The notes below the pieces were generated by a model, which was not told the origin of the DNA, searched no databases, and saw nothing but the letters and a program-made list of their open reading frames with translations. Shown piece after piece: positions 34,128 through 43,500 of a stretch of 64,000 nt of DNA (the stretch's first letter is position 1; each line of letters starts with the position of its first letter). Location: contig JBBIRB010000001.1 of NCBI GenBank assembly GCA_037442025.1, positions 1 to 64,000 of the forward strand. The letters run 5' to 3'. The DNA comes from UBA2287 sp037442025. Its GTDB lineage: Bacteria; Bacteroidota; Bacteroidia; Bacteroidales; Tenuifilaceae. A program made the position numbers and the translations under genes.

Positions 34128-35906
34128 ATGCAAAAAACTCAAGTAGTCGTTGGCCTCGGAAGTTGCGGTGTTGCAGCGGGTGCCAGTAAAATTTACGAAA
34201 CCCTAAAATCGCTCAAAGATGCCGATAAACTCGACTTCGAACTGAAGAAAACCAGCTGCGTGGGAATGTGCTTTCGTGAGCCTCTTGTTGAGGTTATCGA
34301 CGAGAACGGTTCGTTTCTGTACGGCGAAGTCACCGAGGAAAAGGTTGTTGAAATAGTTCAGCAGCACGTTATAGGCTTTAACCCCTTAAGGAACTACATT
34401 GTAAAGTCAGACCTGTTTGAAACACACGATAAGGACTTCTTTAGCGGACAGGTTAAAATTGCGCTCCGCAATTGCGGTTACATCGACCCCGAAAGCATTG
34501 AGGAGTACGAAGCCCGAAATGGTTACAAAGCCATAAAAATGGTTGCCGAAAAGGGGCTGACCCACGAGGCGGTTATTCAAACCATTCTCGATTCGGGGCT
34601 TCGTGGTCGTGGAGGTGGCGGTTTTTCAACTGGAATGAAATGGCGATTTGCTCGCAATAACCAATCGGCTGAGAAGTATATTATTTGCAATGCCGACGAG
34701 GGCGACCCCGGTGCTTTTATGGACCGTTCACTCATTGAGGGCGACCCTCATTCGGTTTTAGAGGGAATGATTATTGGCGCTTACGCCATTGGTGCAACGG
34801 GCGGAATAATTTACTGCCGTGCCGAGTACCCGTTGGCCATTAAGCGTCTCGAAATTGCTCTCAAACAGGCTCGTATTAAAGGCTATTTAGGAAAGAATAT
34901 TTTAGGAATCGAAGGATTCAACTTCGATATATACGTTAAAGAGGGTGCTGGAGCATTTGTTTGTGGCGAAGAAACTGCGCTAATTGCTTCCATCGAGGGC
35001 GAAAGGGGAATGCCCCGCAAACGTCCTCCGTTCCCTGCCGAAAAGGGGCTATGGGGAAAGCCTTCGAACATTAATAATGTAGAAACCTTTGCAAATGTTC
35101 CATACATTGTTTTAAATGGAGCAGAATCGTTTAATAAGTATGGAACCGAAAAGAGTAAAGGGACCAAGGTTTTTGCCCTAGCTGGCAAAATTAAAAACGG
35201 CGGACTGGTTGAAGTGCCGATGGGAATTACCATTCGCGAAATTATTTTCAAACTGGGCGGCGGAATTCAAAAAAACAAGGAGTTTAAAGCTGTTCAGCTT
35301 GGAGGTCCATCGGGCGGTTGCATTCCAAAGCACTTAATCGACACACAGGTCGACTACGACCAGGTTAATGCCACGGGTGCCATTATGGGTTCGGGGGGTA
35401 TGGTGGTAATGGACGAAACTACCTGTATGGTCGATATGGCCCGTTTCTTTCTCGACTTTACTCAAAAGGAATCGTGTGGCAAGTGTACTTTCTGCCGCAT
35501 TGGAACCAAGCGAATGCTCGAAATTCTAAACCGAATTACCGAAGGTAAAGGTGAAGATGGCGACATTGAAAAACTCGAGGACCTTGCACAGCAAATTAAG
35601 GACAGCTCGCTTTGTGGTCTTGGTCAAACTGCCCCAAATCCCGTGCTTACGGCGCTTAAGTACTTTAGGCACGAGTTCGAAGCTCACATTATCGACAAAA
35701 AATGTCCTGCGTTAAGCTGTAAAGCACTGCTAACCTACACCATTTTACCCGATAAGTGTACAGGCTGTCGCGTTTGCGCCATTAAATGTCCTGTTCAAGC
35801 AATTTCGGGCGAAAAGAAGTTGCCTCACCTAATAAGTCAGGAAACCTGCATTAAATGTGGCGATTGCTACTCGAGGTGCAACTTTGAAGCGATTGAAGTG
35901 AGTTAG
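34128..35906 (+). CDS. NuoF/HndC-like NADH-binding flavoprotein subunit
   Basis: NADH:acceptor subunit of 592 residues. The N-terminal ~120 residues are a thioredoxin-like [2Fe-2S] domain (GLGSCGVAAGA and TSCVGMCFREPLVEV). The NuoF core has the FMN loop GLRGRGGGGFSTGMKW, the NADH site ADEGDPGAFMDRSLIEGDPH and GEETALIASIEG. The [4Fe-4S] N3 cluster motif is ESCGKCTFCRIGT. A C-terminal two-[4Fe-4S] ferredoxin (CTGCRVCAIKCP and CIKCGDCYSRC) completes it, the arrangement of HndC/HydB and Stn-type bifurcating flavoproteins rather than respiratory complex I. No membrane Nuo subunits are nearby, so the complex is soluble. Confidence 0.94.
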   Translation: MQKTQVVVGLGSCGVAAGASKIYETLKSLKDADKLDFELKKTSCVGMCFREPLVEVIDENGSFLYGEVTEEKVVEIVQQHVIGFNPLRNYIVKSDLFETHDKDFFSGQVKIALRNCGYIDPESIEEYEARNGYKAIKMVAEKGLTHEAVIQTILDSGLRGRGGGGFSTGMKWRFARNNQSAEKYIICNADEGDPGAFMDRSLIEGDPHSVLEGMIIGAYAIGATGGIIYCRAEYPLAIKRLEIALKQARIKGYLGKNILGIEGFNFDIYVKEGAGAFVCGEETALIASIEGERGMPRKRPPFPAEKGLWGKPSNINNVETFANVPYIVLNGAESFNKYGTEKSKGTKVFALAGKIKNGGLVEVPMGITIREIIFKLGGGIQKNKEFKAVQLGGPSGGCIPKHLIDTQVDYDQVNATGAIMGSGGMVVMDETTCMVDMARFFLDFTQKESCGKCTFCRIGTKRMLEILNRITEGKGEDGDIEKLEDLAQQIKDSSLCGLGQTAPNPVLTALKYFRHEFEAHIIDKKCPALSCKALLTYTILPDKCTGCRVCAIKCPVQAISGEKKLPHLISQETCIKCGDCYSRCNFEAIEVS

Positions 35907-35916
35907 GATGTTGTCA

Positions 35917-35926
35917 GTTTTCTGTT
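35917..35926 (+). repeat. Left inverted repeat flanking the four-helix-bundle gene
   Basis: GTTTTCTGTT, exact inverted match to AACAGAAAAC at 36448-36457 on the other side of the gene and the gap. It lies in a short TTGTCAGTTTTCTG-like tract 10 bp after the NuoF-like stop. Confidence 0.5.
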
Positions 35927-35983
35927 CTCGGTTTTCAGCTAGAATGCTGCCAAGAAACAATATTTATTCAATTATTAAAATTG

Positions 35984-36316
35984 ATGAAAAGTTATAAAGG
36001 TTTAGAAATTTACTTGATTGCTTTTGAATTATCGTTTAGGATAAGAGAGAAGACACTAAAACTGGAGCATCCCGATAGGTTTGAAGTTGGAGGCCAATTA
36101 CGCCGTTCGAGCAAAGGAATAAAAGATGCAATAGTTGAAGGTTATGGTAGACGAAGGTATAAAACTGATTTTGTAAAATTTCTCACATACAGTCATGCTT
36201 CGTTATTTGAAGCTATGTCGCAAGCAGAGTTTTTAAATAGAATTTATATGAATGAAGGCTGGGATGAAATTGTTAATGAGCTCGATTCTTTAGGACCAAA
36301 ATATATGCATTCATAA
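35984..36316 (+). CDS. Four-helix-bundle protein (23S rRNA intervening-sequence protein family)
   Basis: A 110-residue helical protein from the ATG at 35984 (a TTG just before it is in frame). MKSYKGLEIYLIAFELSF, then QLRRSSKGIKDAIVEGYGRRR and a helix with SHASLFEAMSQAEFLNRI match the TIGR02436/IVP pattern (S-x-N/K-I-x-E-G-x-G). Relatives are encoded in intervening sequences of 23S rRNA genes or scattered alone through Bacteroidota genomes, and resemble the Avd accessory protein of diversity-generating retroelements. Here it lies inside a redox operon, between repeats and next to an assembly gap, so it seems a guest. Its biochemical role is unknown; RNA or DNA binding is plausible from its basic surface. 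Confidence 0.88.
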   Translation: MKSYKGLEIYLIAFELSFRIREKTLKLEHPDRFEVGGQLRRSSKGIKDAIVEGYGRRRYKTDFVKFLTYSHASLFEAMSQAEFLNRIYMNEGWDEIVNELDSLGPKYMHS

Positions 36317-36343
36317 AATATGTAGAATGTAATTGGAAAACCT

Positions 36344-36357
36344 GAACCGACAACCGA
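36344..36357 (+). repeat. Two ACCGACA heptamers before the gap
   Basis: ACCGACA occurs twice in tandem (36344-36357), followed by ACC and a CCTGC...GCAGG short inverted repeat running into the unknown bases. It is the same heptamer family as the array at 36456-36504. Confidence 0.7.
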
Positions 36358-36385
36358 CAACCCCTGCCTGATTGCGTCTCGCAGG

Positions 36386-36447
36386 NNNNNNNNNNNNNNN
36401 NNNNNNNNNNNNNNNNNNNNNNNNNNNNNNNNNNNNNNNNNNNNNNN
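36386..36447. other. Assembly gap (62 N)
   Basis: Sixty-two undetermined bases. They fall between two parts of a heptamer-repeat tract, the usual reason for a scaffold join; true gap length may differ. Any gene or repeat content here is unknown. Confidence 0.99.
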
Positions 36448-36504
36448 AACAGAAAACCGATAACCGACAACCGATAACCGACAACCGATAACCGACAACC
36501 GATA
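36448..36504 (+). repeat. ACCGAYA heptamer array (7 copies) with inverted-repeat edge
   Basis: After AACAGAAAAC-type start at 36448, seven 7-bp units alternate strictly ACCGATA / ACCGACA from 36456 to 36504. The last base of the last unit is the A of the ATG of the following fusion gene. Confidence 0.9.
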
Positions 36505-39500
36505 TGTCCGAAATAGTCAACATAATTCTCAACGGGAAAAACACTACAGCCCAAAAAGGTGAGTACATTCTTGCTGTAGCAAAGCGTCACGGAATCGAAA
36601 TTCCAACCCTTTGCCACGATCCTCGTTTGGAGCCTTTCTCATCGTGCTACGTTTGCGTAATCGAAATTGAAGGTCAAAAGAATCTTCAACCATCCTGCTC
36701 TACAAGGGTTTCCGAAGGGATGAGCATTATTACCGATAGCCAACGTGTTCATAAGGCTCGAAAAACGGCACTCGACTTACTTGTGAGTAATCACTATGCC
36801 GATTGCGTTGCACCTTGTCGAGATCGATGCCCCGCTGGAGTTGATGTTCAGGGCTACATTTCGCTAATTGAAAAGGGATTATACAGCGAAGCTGTTAAGT
36901 TGATTAAGGAGGTTAATCCTCTGCCAGCTATTTGCGGAAGGGTTTGCGTTCGCCCCTGCGAAACTGCTTGCCGTCGGAATTTAATGGACGAAGGTGCTGC
37001 AGTTGGAATTGACTATATGAAGCGGTTTGCTTCCGATGCCGATTTGGAATCGGAAAATCCATTTACTCCCGAAGTTGCTCCTTCAACAGGTAAAAAAATT
37101 GCAATAATTGGAGCAGGCCCGGGTGGATTGTCAGCAGCATACTTTCTTCAAACTAAAGGTCACCAGTGCGATATTTATGAAGGGCAACCCTACGCGGGCG
37201 GCTGGCTTCGATACGGAATTCCAGAGTACCGTTTACCAAACGATCTTCTTCAAAAAGAGGTTGATGCCATTACAAAAATAGGCGTTAACATTTTCTACAA
37301 TAAAAAGTTAGGCGAGAATATAAGTTATAAGGAGCTCTCCGAAAAGTACGATGCAACCATCTTAACCATTGGTTCGCAGCGCGGAACGTTACTCGGCGCA
37401 GTTGGCGAAGATGCCGATGGGGTATTCTCGGGAATCGATTTTCTGCGAAATATGGAGGTTACCGGACAGCGTTACGACTTTATAGGGAAGAAAATTGGCG
37501 TTGTGGGTGGAGGTAATACGGCTATGGACTGCTGTCGAACGGCAATTCGCTGCGGAAGCACCAATGTAACGGTTGTTTACCGCCGTACCGAAAAAGAGAT
37601 GCCTGCCAATCCCATCGAAATTCACGAGTCGAAACTCGAGGGTGTTAAGTACCTATTTTTAACCGCCCCCGTTAAGGTAAATCCCGATGAACAAGGGAGA
37701 GTTAAATCGCTTACAGTTGTTGAAATGGCTCTTGGCGAACCCGATGCTTCGGGACGTAGAAGACCCGTACCTGTTGATGGCTCGGAGAAAGATCTTGAGT
37801 TCGATTACATTTTAGCAGCCATTGGACAAAAAACCGACATCAATTTTTTAGATGACATAAACCAGTACGCTAAGGGAGGAATTTTAAAACCCAACAAGTG
37901 GGGCGACATTGAAGCCGATCCGAAAACCCTCCAAACGGGTGTTCCAAGCATATTCGCTGCAGGCGATGGGGTTACCGGTCCGGCAACCATTATCGAAGCT
38001 ATTGCACAAGCAAAAGTGGCATCGCGAAGCTGCCATCAGTACCTTATGGGCGAAGAAATTACAGAGCCCAAAAAGGAATTTTTAAGTTTAAAGGACAATT
38101 TCCGCAAGCAGGAAAAGAGCGAGTATACTGTTCGCTACCAAAAGCAAATAAGGCAAGAAATGCCTGTAATGGAGGCAGATGCACGTTTAAATTTCAACGA
38201 AGTTGAACTGGGCTATACCGAGGAGCAGGCTCTCAATGAAACCTCGCGATGCCTTGAGTGTGGTTGCGTTGCCTACTTCGACTGCGACCTAAAACGCCAT
38301 TGCGACACATACAGCGCCGAACAGCAGCGCTATGGTGGCGATCATAAGGAGTTTCCCGTAAATTTCTCGCATCCATTTGTTGAAATCGATAGCAACAAGT
38401 GCATTTTATGCTCCCGCTGCATTCGCATTTGCAAAGATGTGGTTGGTGCAAACGCCCTAACGCTTGTAAAGCGTGGTTTCGATACGTATGTGGCTCCTGC
38501 CATGGGGTATTCGCTTCTCGAAACCACCTGCGAGTCGTGCGGATTATGCCTTTCGGCTTGTCCTACAGGTGCCTTAACCGAAAACGTTCCGTTTAAACCA
38601 GGTCCTGTTCGAATGGAGACATTCGATACCATTTGCGGATTCTGCTCGGTTGGTTGTAAACTTACATTCCACCACCGCAATGGTTTTATTATGAAGGTTA
38701 CTGGTGCCAATGGCGAAGTTAATACCGACGGAAACCTTTGTATGTACGGCAAATTTGGCTACAGGCTTTTCAATAGTTCGAAACGCATTACCAGGCCGTT
38801 GCTAAAGCAAAACGGCGAGTTTAAAGAGATTAGCTTCGATGAGGCATTTAAGGTAATTGAAAAGCGAGTAAGCGAAGTAAAACCTTCCGAAACCGCCATT
38901 TATATTGGAGGGGCAGCAACTAATGAGGAAATTACTTTAGCCAATAAATTGGCTCAAAAAACCGATGGATTACTGGGTAGTTTCCATGCTACAGATTTCA
39001 ACGGCAATCTTGTAAATTCAACGAATATCGATAATTTGCAGAATGCTAGCAGAGTATTTGTTGTTGGAGCAGATATTCACCGCTATGGTGCAGTAGTAGG
39101 ATACCTAATAAACTCGCTTAAACTCCCCATTGATGCCTATTCAGAAAGCAATACGAGCCCATTGAAATATAAAGCGAAGCATTTTTATCGTATTCAATCG
39201 TACAACGAATTTTTAAAGGCAACCATTCACCATTTGGTTTCCACTTCGCGCAACACCAATTTGATTAACGAAAACAATCAGATTGCTGATAGGTTAAAAG
39301 CCATAATAGATCAGCCATTCGAATCGCTTTGCAAAAATGCAACGGGCGGCAAAACGGATATTATTACAGAATTTGCCCAAAACCTACTATTGGAGAAGTA
39401 TCCATATATTGTTGCAACTAAACGTGAGCATAATCTCCAAACTTTATCGACTCTCGAAATTCTTGTAATTCTGCTTCGAACCATGGGTAAAAAGGTTGAA

Positions 39501-40001
39501 GCCATTATTATCGATGAACTTAGCAATTCGAAATGCATTCGAGAAACGGTTATGGATTCGGGCAAAGCGATGGATTTTATGAATGGGAAAGTTGCTCCTC
39601 GAAACCTATTTATTTTTGGCGAAGACCCCATTGGCTGTGCAGCCAATAACTCCATTGCAAATGCAGTAAAGATGGTCGATTTTGTTGTTGTACAAGACGC
39701 TTTCCTGTCGGAAACTGCAAAGAAGGCCAACATTATTCTTCCCGCATCGTTATGGTTCGAAACCGACGGTTCGTTCACCAATTTCTTTGGTCATAAACAG
39801 CAATTCAAGCAGTGTGTTAAAATGAAAATTGAAATATCGTCGCTTGAGCAGTTGAAACGAATTGATTCGATAATTAAATCGGAACCAATCACAGTTGCAA
39901 AGATGGATAATTTTATAGGTACCGAAAAGCATTTTAATTATGGCTGCTCGGCTCTGGTAAAAATGTTCGATACCGACTTCGATTCAAAATTATTGAGCTA
40001 A
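36504..40001 (+). CDS. [2Fe-2S]-GltD-NuoG fusion subunit, Stn-type transhydrogenase candidate (1165 aa)
   Basis: Giant iron-sulfur flavoprotein. Residues 1-80: NuoG-type [2Fe-2S] with Cys37, 48, 51, 65. About 95-160: GltD-type twin [4Fe-4S] region (CRDRCPAGVDVQGY, CGRVCVRPCETAC). About 195-520: GltD/NfnB-like FAD/NADP(H) domain with IAIIGAGPGGLSAAYFL, GVVGGGNTAMDCCRTA and AAGDGVTGPATIIEA. About 590-700: Cys clusters CLECGC, CILCSRCIRIC, CESCGLCLSACP. From about 710: NuoG/formate-dehydrogenase-like part starting CGFCSVGCKL, without an obvious Mo-ligating Cys/Sec residue. With the NuoE/NuoF partners this would link NADH, ferredoxin and NADP(H), as in electron-bifurcating Stn-type transhydrogenases. 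No hydrogenase H-cluster or FDH catalytic motif is seen. The function is inferred from architecture. Confidence 0.85.
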   Translation: MSEIVNIILNGKNTTAQKGEYILAVAKRHGIEIPTLCHDPRLEPFSSCYVCVIEIEGQKNLQPSCSTRVSEGMSIITDSQRVHKARKTALDLLVSNHYADCVAPCRDRCPAGVDVQGYISLIEKGLYSEAVKLIKEVNPLPAICGRVCVRPCETACRRNLMDEGAAVGIDYMKRFASDADLESENPFTPEVAPSTGKKIAIIGAGPGGLSAAYFLQTKGHQCDIYEGQPYAGGWLRYGIPEYRLPNDLLQKEVDAITKIGVNIFYNKKLGENISYKELSEKYDATILTIGSQRGTLLGAVGEDADGVFSGIDFLRNMEVTGQRYDFIGKKIGVVGGGNTAMDCCRTAIRCGSTNVTVVYRRTEKEMPANPIEIHESKLEGVKYLFLTAPVKVNPDEQGRVKSLTVVEMALGEPDASGRRRPVPVDGSEKDLEFDYILAAIGQKTDINFLDDINQYAKGGILKPNKWGDIEADPKTLQTGVPSIFAAGDGVTGPATIIEAIAQAKVASRSCHQYLMGEEITEPKKEFLSLKDNFRKQEKSEYTVRYQKQIRQEMPVMEADARLNFNEVELGYTEEQALNETSRCLECGCVAYFDCDLKRHCDTYSAEQQRYGGDHKEFPVNFSHPFVEIDSNKCILCSRCIRICKDVVGANALTLVKRGFDTYVAPAMGYSLLETTCESCGLCLSACPTGALTENVPFKPGPVRMETFDTICGFCSVGCKLTFHHRNGFIMKVTGANGEVNTDGNLCMYGKFGYRLFNSSKRITRPLLKQNGEFKEISFDEAFKVIEKRVSEVKPSETAIYIGGAATNEEITLANKLAQKTDGLLGSFHATDFNGNLVNSTNIDNLQNASRVFVVGADIHRYGAVVGYLINSLKLPIDAYSESNTSPLKYKAKHFYRIQSYNEFLKATIHHLVSTSRNTNLINENNQIADRLKAIIDQPFESLCKNATGGKTDIITEFAQNLLLEKYPYIVATKREHNLQTLSTLEILVILLRTMGKKVEAIIIDELSNSKCIRETVMDSGKAMDFMNGKVAPRNLFIFGEDPIGCAANNSIANAVKMVDFVVVQDAFLSETAKKANIILPASLWFETDGSFTNFFGHKQQFKQCVKMKIEISSLEQLKRIDSIIKSEPITVAKMDNFIGTEKHFNYGCSALVKMFDTDFDSKLLS

Positions 40002-40018
40002 TTATAATAATTGCTACC

Positions 40019-40474
40019 ATGAACGATTTTAAAAATACCAACGAAATTCTCGACTTTGCTATTGATAACGAGCAGAAAGCCGTCGATTTTTACAACCAAC
40101 TTGCTGCCAATGCGCGCAACGAGCACATGCAAAAAACCTTCGAGGAGTTTGCGCGCGAGGAGATGGCCCATAAAGCCAAACTTTTGCAAATAAAAACCGA
40201 GGGAATACTTACCCTTGCGCAGGGCGTAATTATCGATTTAAAACTTGCCGATTACATGGTTCGCACCGAACCATCGACCAATATGAGTTACGAACAGGCT
40301 CTAGTGTTGGCCATGAAACGCGAAAAAGCAGCTTTCAAACTTTACCTAATGCTTGCTGAAAAAGCTGAAAGTGCTGAACTAAAGGCGCTCTTTTTGGCCC
40401 TAGCACAGGAGGAGTCGCGGCACAAGCTTCGCTTCGAAATTGAATACGATGAGCACGTGCTGAGAGAAAACTAA
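40019..40474 (+). CDS. Ferritin-like (rubrerythrin-type) diiron domain protein
   Basis: A 151-residue four-helix protein with the paired E-x-x-H ligand pattern: an early Glu (DNEQKAVDFY), EEMAHKAKLL, then KREKAAFKLY and EESRHKLRFEIEYDEH. It lacks the C-terminal rubredoxin domain of full rubrerythrin. Likely binds two irons and acts in peroxide/oxygen protection or iron handling in the cytosol. It follows the fusion gene by 17 bp on the same strand and precedes a terminator, so it is the last gene of the transhydrogenase operon. Protection of oxygen-sensitive Fe-S clusters is a reasonable inference. Confidence 0.9.
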   Translation: MNDFKNTNEILDFAIDNEQKAVDFYNQLAANARNEHMQKTFEEFAREEMAHKAKLLQIKTEGILTLAQGVIIDLKLADYMVRTEPSTNMSYEQALVLAMKREKAAFKLYLMLAEKAESAELKALFLALAQEESRHKLRFEIEYDEHVLREN

Positions 40475-40490
40475 TATTTATAAAAACAAT

Positions 40491-40519
40491 AAGGCTTCAG
40501 ATTTTCTGAGGCCTTTTAT
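40491..40519 (+). terminator. Terminator of the NuoEF-fusion-ferritin operon
   Basis: Ten-bp stem AAGGCTTCAG / CTGAGGCCTT (one G-T pair; 40491-40500, 40506-40515) with loop ATTTT and T-rich tail. Confidence 0.88.
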
Positions 40520-40554
40520 TTTGGTCACAAAATGCAGAAATTTTATGGAAAATT

Positions 40555-40586
40555 GTTGTTATAGTTAGCTGCATAGTATATATTTG
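40555..40586 (+). promoter_or_regulatory. Promoter of the Reg_prop/SpoIIE gene
   Basis: TATATTTG at 40579-40586 is an exact TAnnTTTG, with a TTG at 40556-40558, 20 bp upstream. The ATG at 40592 starts only 5 nt after the box, implying a very short leader or a leaderless message. Confidence 0.5.
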
Positions 40587-40591
40587 AAGGC

Positions 40592-43500
40592 ATGGGTAAG
40601 CTACTAAATACTTCAAAAGTTCAATTTCAGTGCATTGCATTGTTCTCTGCGCTAATGTTTTCAATCAATCAGCTTGCATCCCAAGAACAATTAAGGCTCC
40701 ATCCTAACAAACGGCTTAACCAATTTATACTGCGCAACTGGGATACTGAAAAGGGTATGCCTTCCGATGTGTCGGTAAATATAATTCAAAGTTCACTGGG
40801 CTACTTATGGATTGCTACATATAACGGAATAGCCCGTTTCGATGGGCAACGTTTTTCTTCTTTCGACCATAAAGTTGGAACTAACCTCGACCTTTCGAAC
40901 CAAATACAGGGTTTAGCTGAAGATGATGCTGGAAATATTTGGTTTGCTACTCTGCAGGGTATTGTGGGTTATAACAATAACAAATTTTTTAGGTCACCTG
41001 CCCTTAATAATTTGAATAACAAATTGGTTGAAACTTTATACTTCGATAAGCACTCAAAGAGATTATGGATTGGAACAAATGCAAATGGGATATATAGTTT
41101 TGATGGAGAGCAATTAACCCATTACCCCGAGTATTTCGCTTTATCTAAAGCAGTTGTTAGTAGCATTCAGTCTGATGAGCAAAACAATATATGGATTGGC
41201 ACCGAGGGTGGAGACATTATACGCTATTCGAACAGAGTTTTTGAAAGAATTGGCTCAAGTAATTTACTTGGAAGCGTAGCATCGTTCTATACAAATTCCA
41301 GTGGAAGGGTTTGGATTGCCACCGGTAACGGTGTGTATACCTACGAATTAGGTAAACTTAACCGATTTGCCGAAATTCCAGTGACTAAAGTAACCGAAGT
41401 GCTTGAGGATACAAATGGCTTTTTGTGGGTTGGATCTCAGAATGGTTTGTATCGGTACAATATTAAACAGAAATGTTTAGATAGTTTGACAGAAGAAAAT
41501 GGCTTTCCTAGCAATATTATCAGAAATATAATTGTCGATAGGCAAGGGTCGCTTTGGATTGCAACTTACCGTAAAGGAATTGTACAACTAACCGATGGAC
41601 CTGTTTACAACGTATCAACCGATCAGGGGCTTAGTTCCAATATTATCACGGGGCTTGCCCAGTATGGTGCAAGCAGTTACTTAATTGGGCATGAAATAGG
41701 CAAAATTGACCTGTTTGAGAACAACACGATCCGACCCTTTAATACAAAAATTCCAATTCCGAAAGATAGGCTTAAACACTTAATGGTCGATAGCCATAAA
41801 ACACTTTGGATTAGCACTTACAGCGGTTTGCTGAGAAAAGATAAAGATGGGAGAGAAGTATTTTTTAATTTTAAAAATGGTTTTCCCAGCGAATCGATTC
41901 GGTTAACCTTTGAGGATAATAACGGTAATATTTGGGTTGGTACCCGCTCCGATGGATTGTTTCGAATGAACCGAGACGGAACAATATTCCAAACTTACAA
42001 TCAGCGTAACGGTTTTGGGTCGAATTATATAATGGCAATAGTGCAAGACAAAATGGGCCGTATTGTGGTATCGACCAAAAACGGAATTCATATCATTGAA
42101 AATAATAAAGTTTCAAAGGTTTTGTCGACCAATGAGGGAGTGCCCAGCAGTTTCTCATTCAATATCCACATCGATTCGAATAATGTTTTTTGGGTAGCCT
42201 CCAACGATGGCCTTATTCGCATAGAGAAAGATTCGCTGATTTTTGTTTACAATTCCCATAACGGACTTTTTGATAACTCAATTTACGATGTGCTTGAGGA
42301 TGGTTTTGGCAATTTATGGCTCCCCTCTGCTTTTGGTATAATTAAGTTGAAAAAACAAGAAATAGAAAATTTTGCCATTGATACTTCCGGTTTTTATTCG
42401 CAAAGGGTTTATGACAGGAGCGACGGCATGAAAAGTAATAACTGTGTTGGTGCTACAAAAAGTATGGTTGCCCAAAACGGACAGGTTCTTTTTACCACTT
42501 CGGGAGGAGTTGCAATTATCGACCCTAAAACCATTGAGGATGCCGATGGGTTTGAGAGCGTTATTTTTGAAAGCATGTTTGGCGATGCAACCGAGTACAT
42601 TCCTACTTCAAAAGGATTTAATCTCTCACAGGGTCATAAGCGGTTCCAAATATATTTCACTACTTTAAACTTTGTTAACCCCGAGAAGGTTCAGTTCCGC
42701 TACAAGCTTGAGCCATTCGATAACGATTGGATTCTTGCAGCATCTGAGAGGTCGGCTAGTTACACAAACCTTTCGCCGGGTAATTACAATTTTATTGTAA
42801 GGTTACTGAATAAAGATGGGCAATGGTCAACAGAAAGTTATTCGGTAGCCATTAGTATAGAGCCCAATTGGTACCAAACCAACTGGTTTATAATTTTCTT
42901 TTCATTGGCAATTGCCAGTATTATTTGGTTGTTTTTCAAAATCAGAACCCATACCATAAAAGTTCAAAAGGATAATCTCGAAAAAATGGTTCGTGAACGA
43001 ACTGCCCTAATTTTTGAGCAAAAGCAAGAACTGGAGCGCCAAGCGTTTGAACTCGAAAAACTATCGATAGTGGCAAGTCATACAAATAATGCCATACTTA
43101 TTGCCGATGGAGAAGGTAAGATACAATGGGTAAACGAAGCCTTTACTTCATTGTACCAATATACACTCGACGAATTTATCGGGTTGAAAGGGGAAACCAT
43201 AATTAAAGCAAGCGCAAACGACGATATTGCATATGTAATTAGAAATTGCATTGAAACAAAAGAGCCCGATTCATATACTGTTCAGGTAGTAAAAAAGGGT
43301 GGGGAGAAAACATGGATTCAGACTACACTTACTCCCATACTTAACCCTAGCGGTAGCATACGAAACATTGTAGCAATCGATACCGACATAACCCTGCTTA
43401 AGGATGCGGAAGCCGAAATGGTTAGTATGGGCGAAGAAATTCTAACCCAAACCGAAGCAATTAGTAAACAGCGCGATGAGTTGGAGCAGCTTAACAATCT

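Noticed and set aside
36344..36504. Regular repeats as a possible CRISPR array
   Set aside because: Units are 7 bp with no spacers, and no cas gene is in the window.
36244..36617. Minus-strand frames running across the N gap with repeated 'GCRLSVVGYR' translations
   Set aside because: They are artefacts of the ACCGAYA heptamer array and of undetermined bases; they overlap real plus-strand genes.
36504..40001. Formate dehydrogenase or [FeFe]-hydrogenase catalytic subunit
   Set aside because: No Mo-ligating Cys/Sec context after the CGFCSVGC cluster and no H-cluster motifs; NuoG-like tail plus GltD domain fits better.
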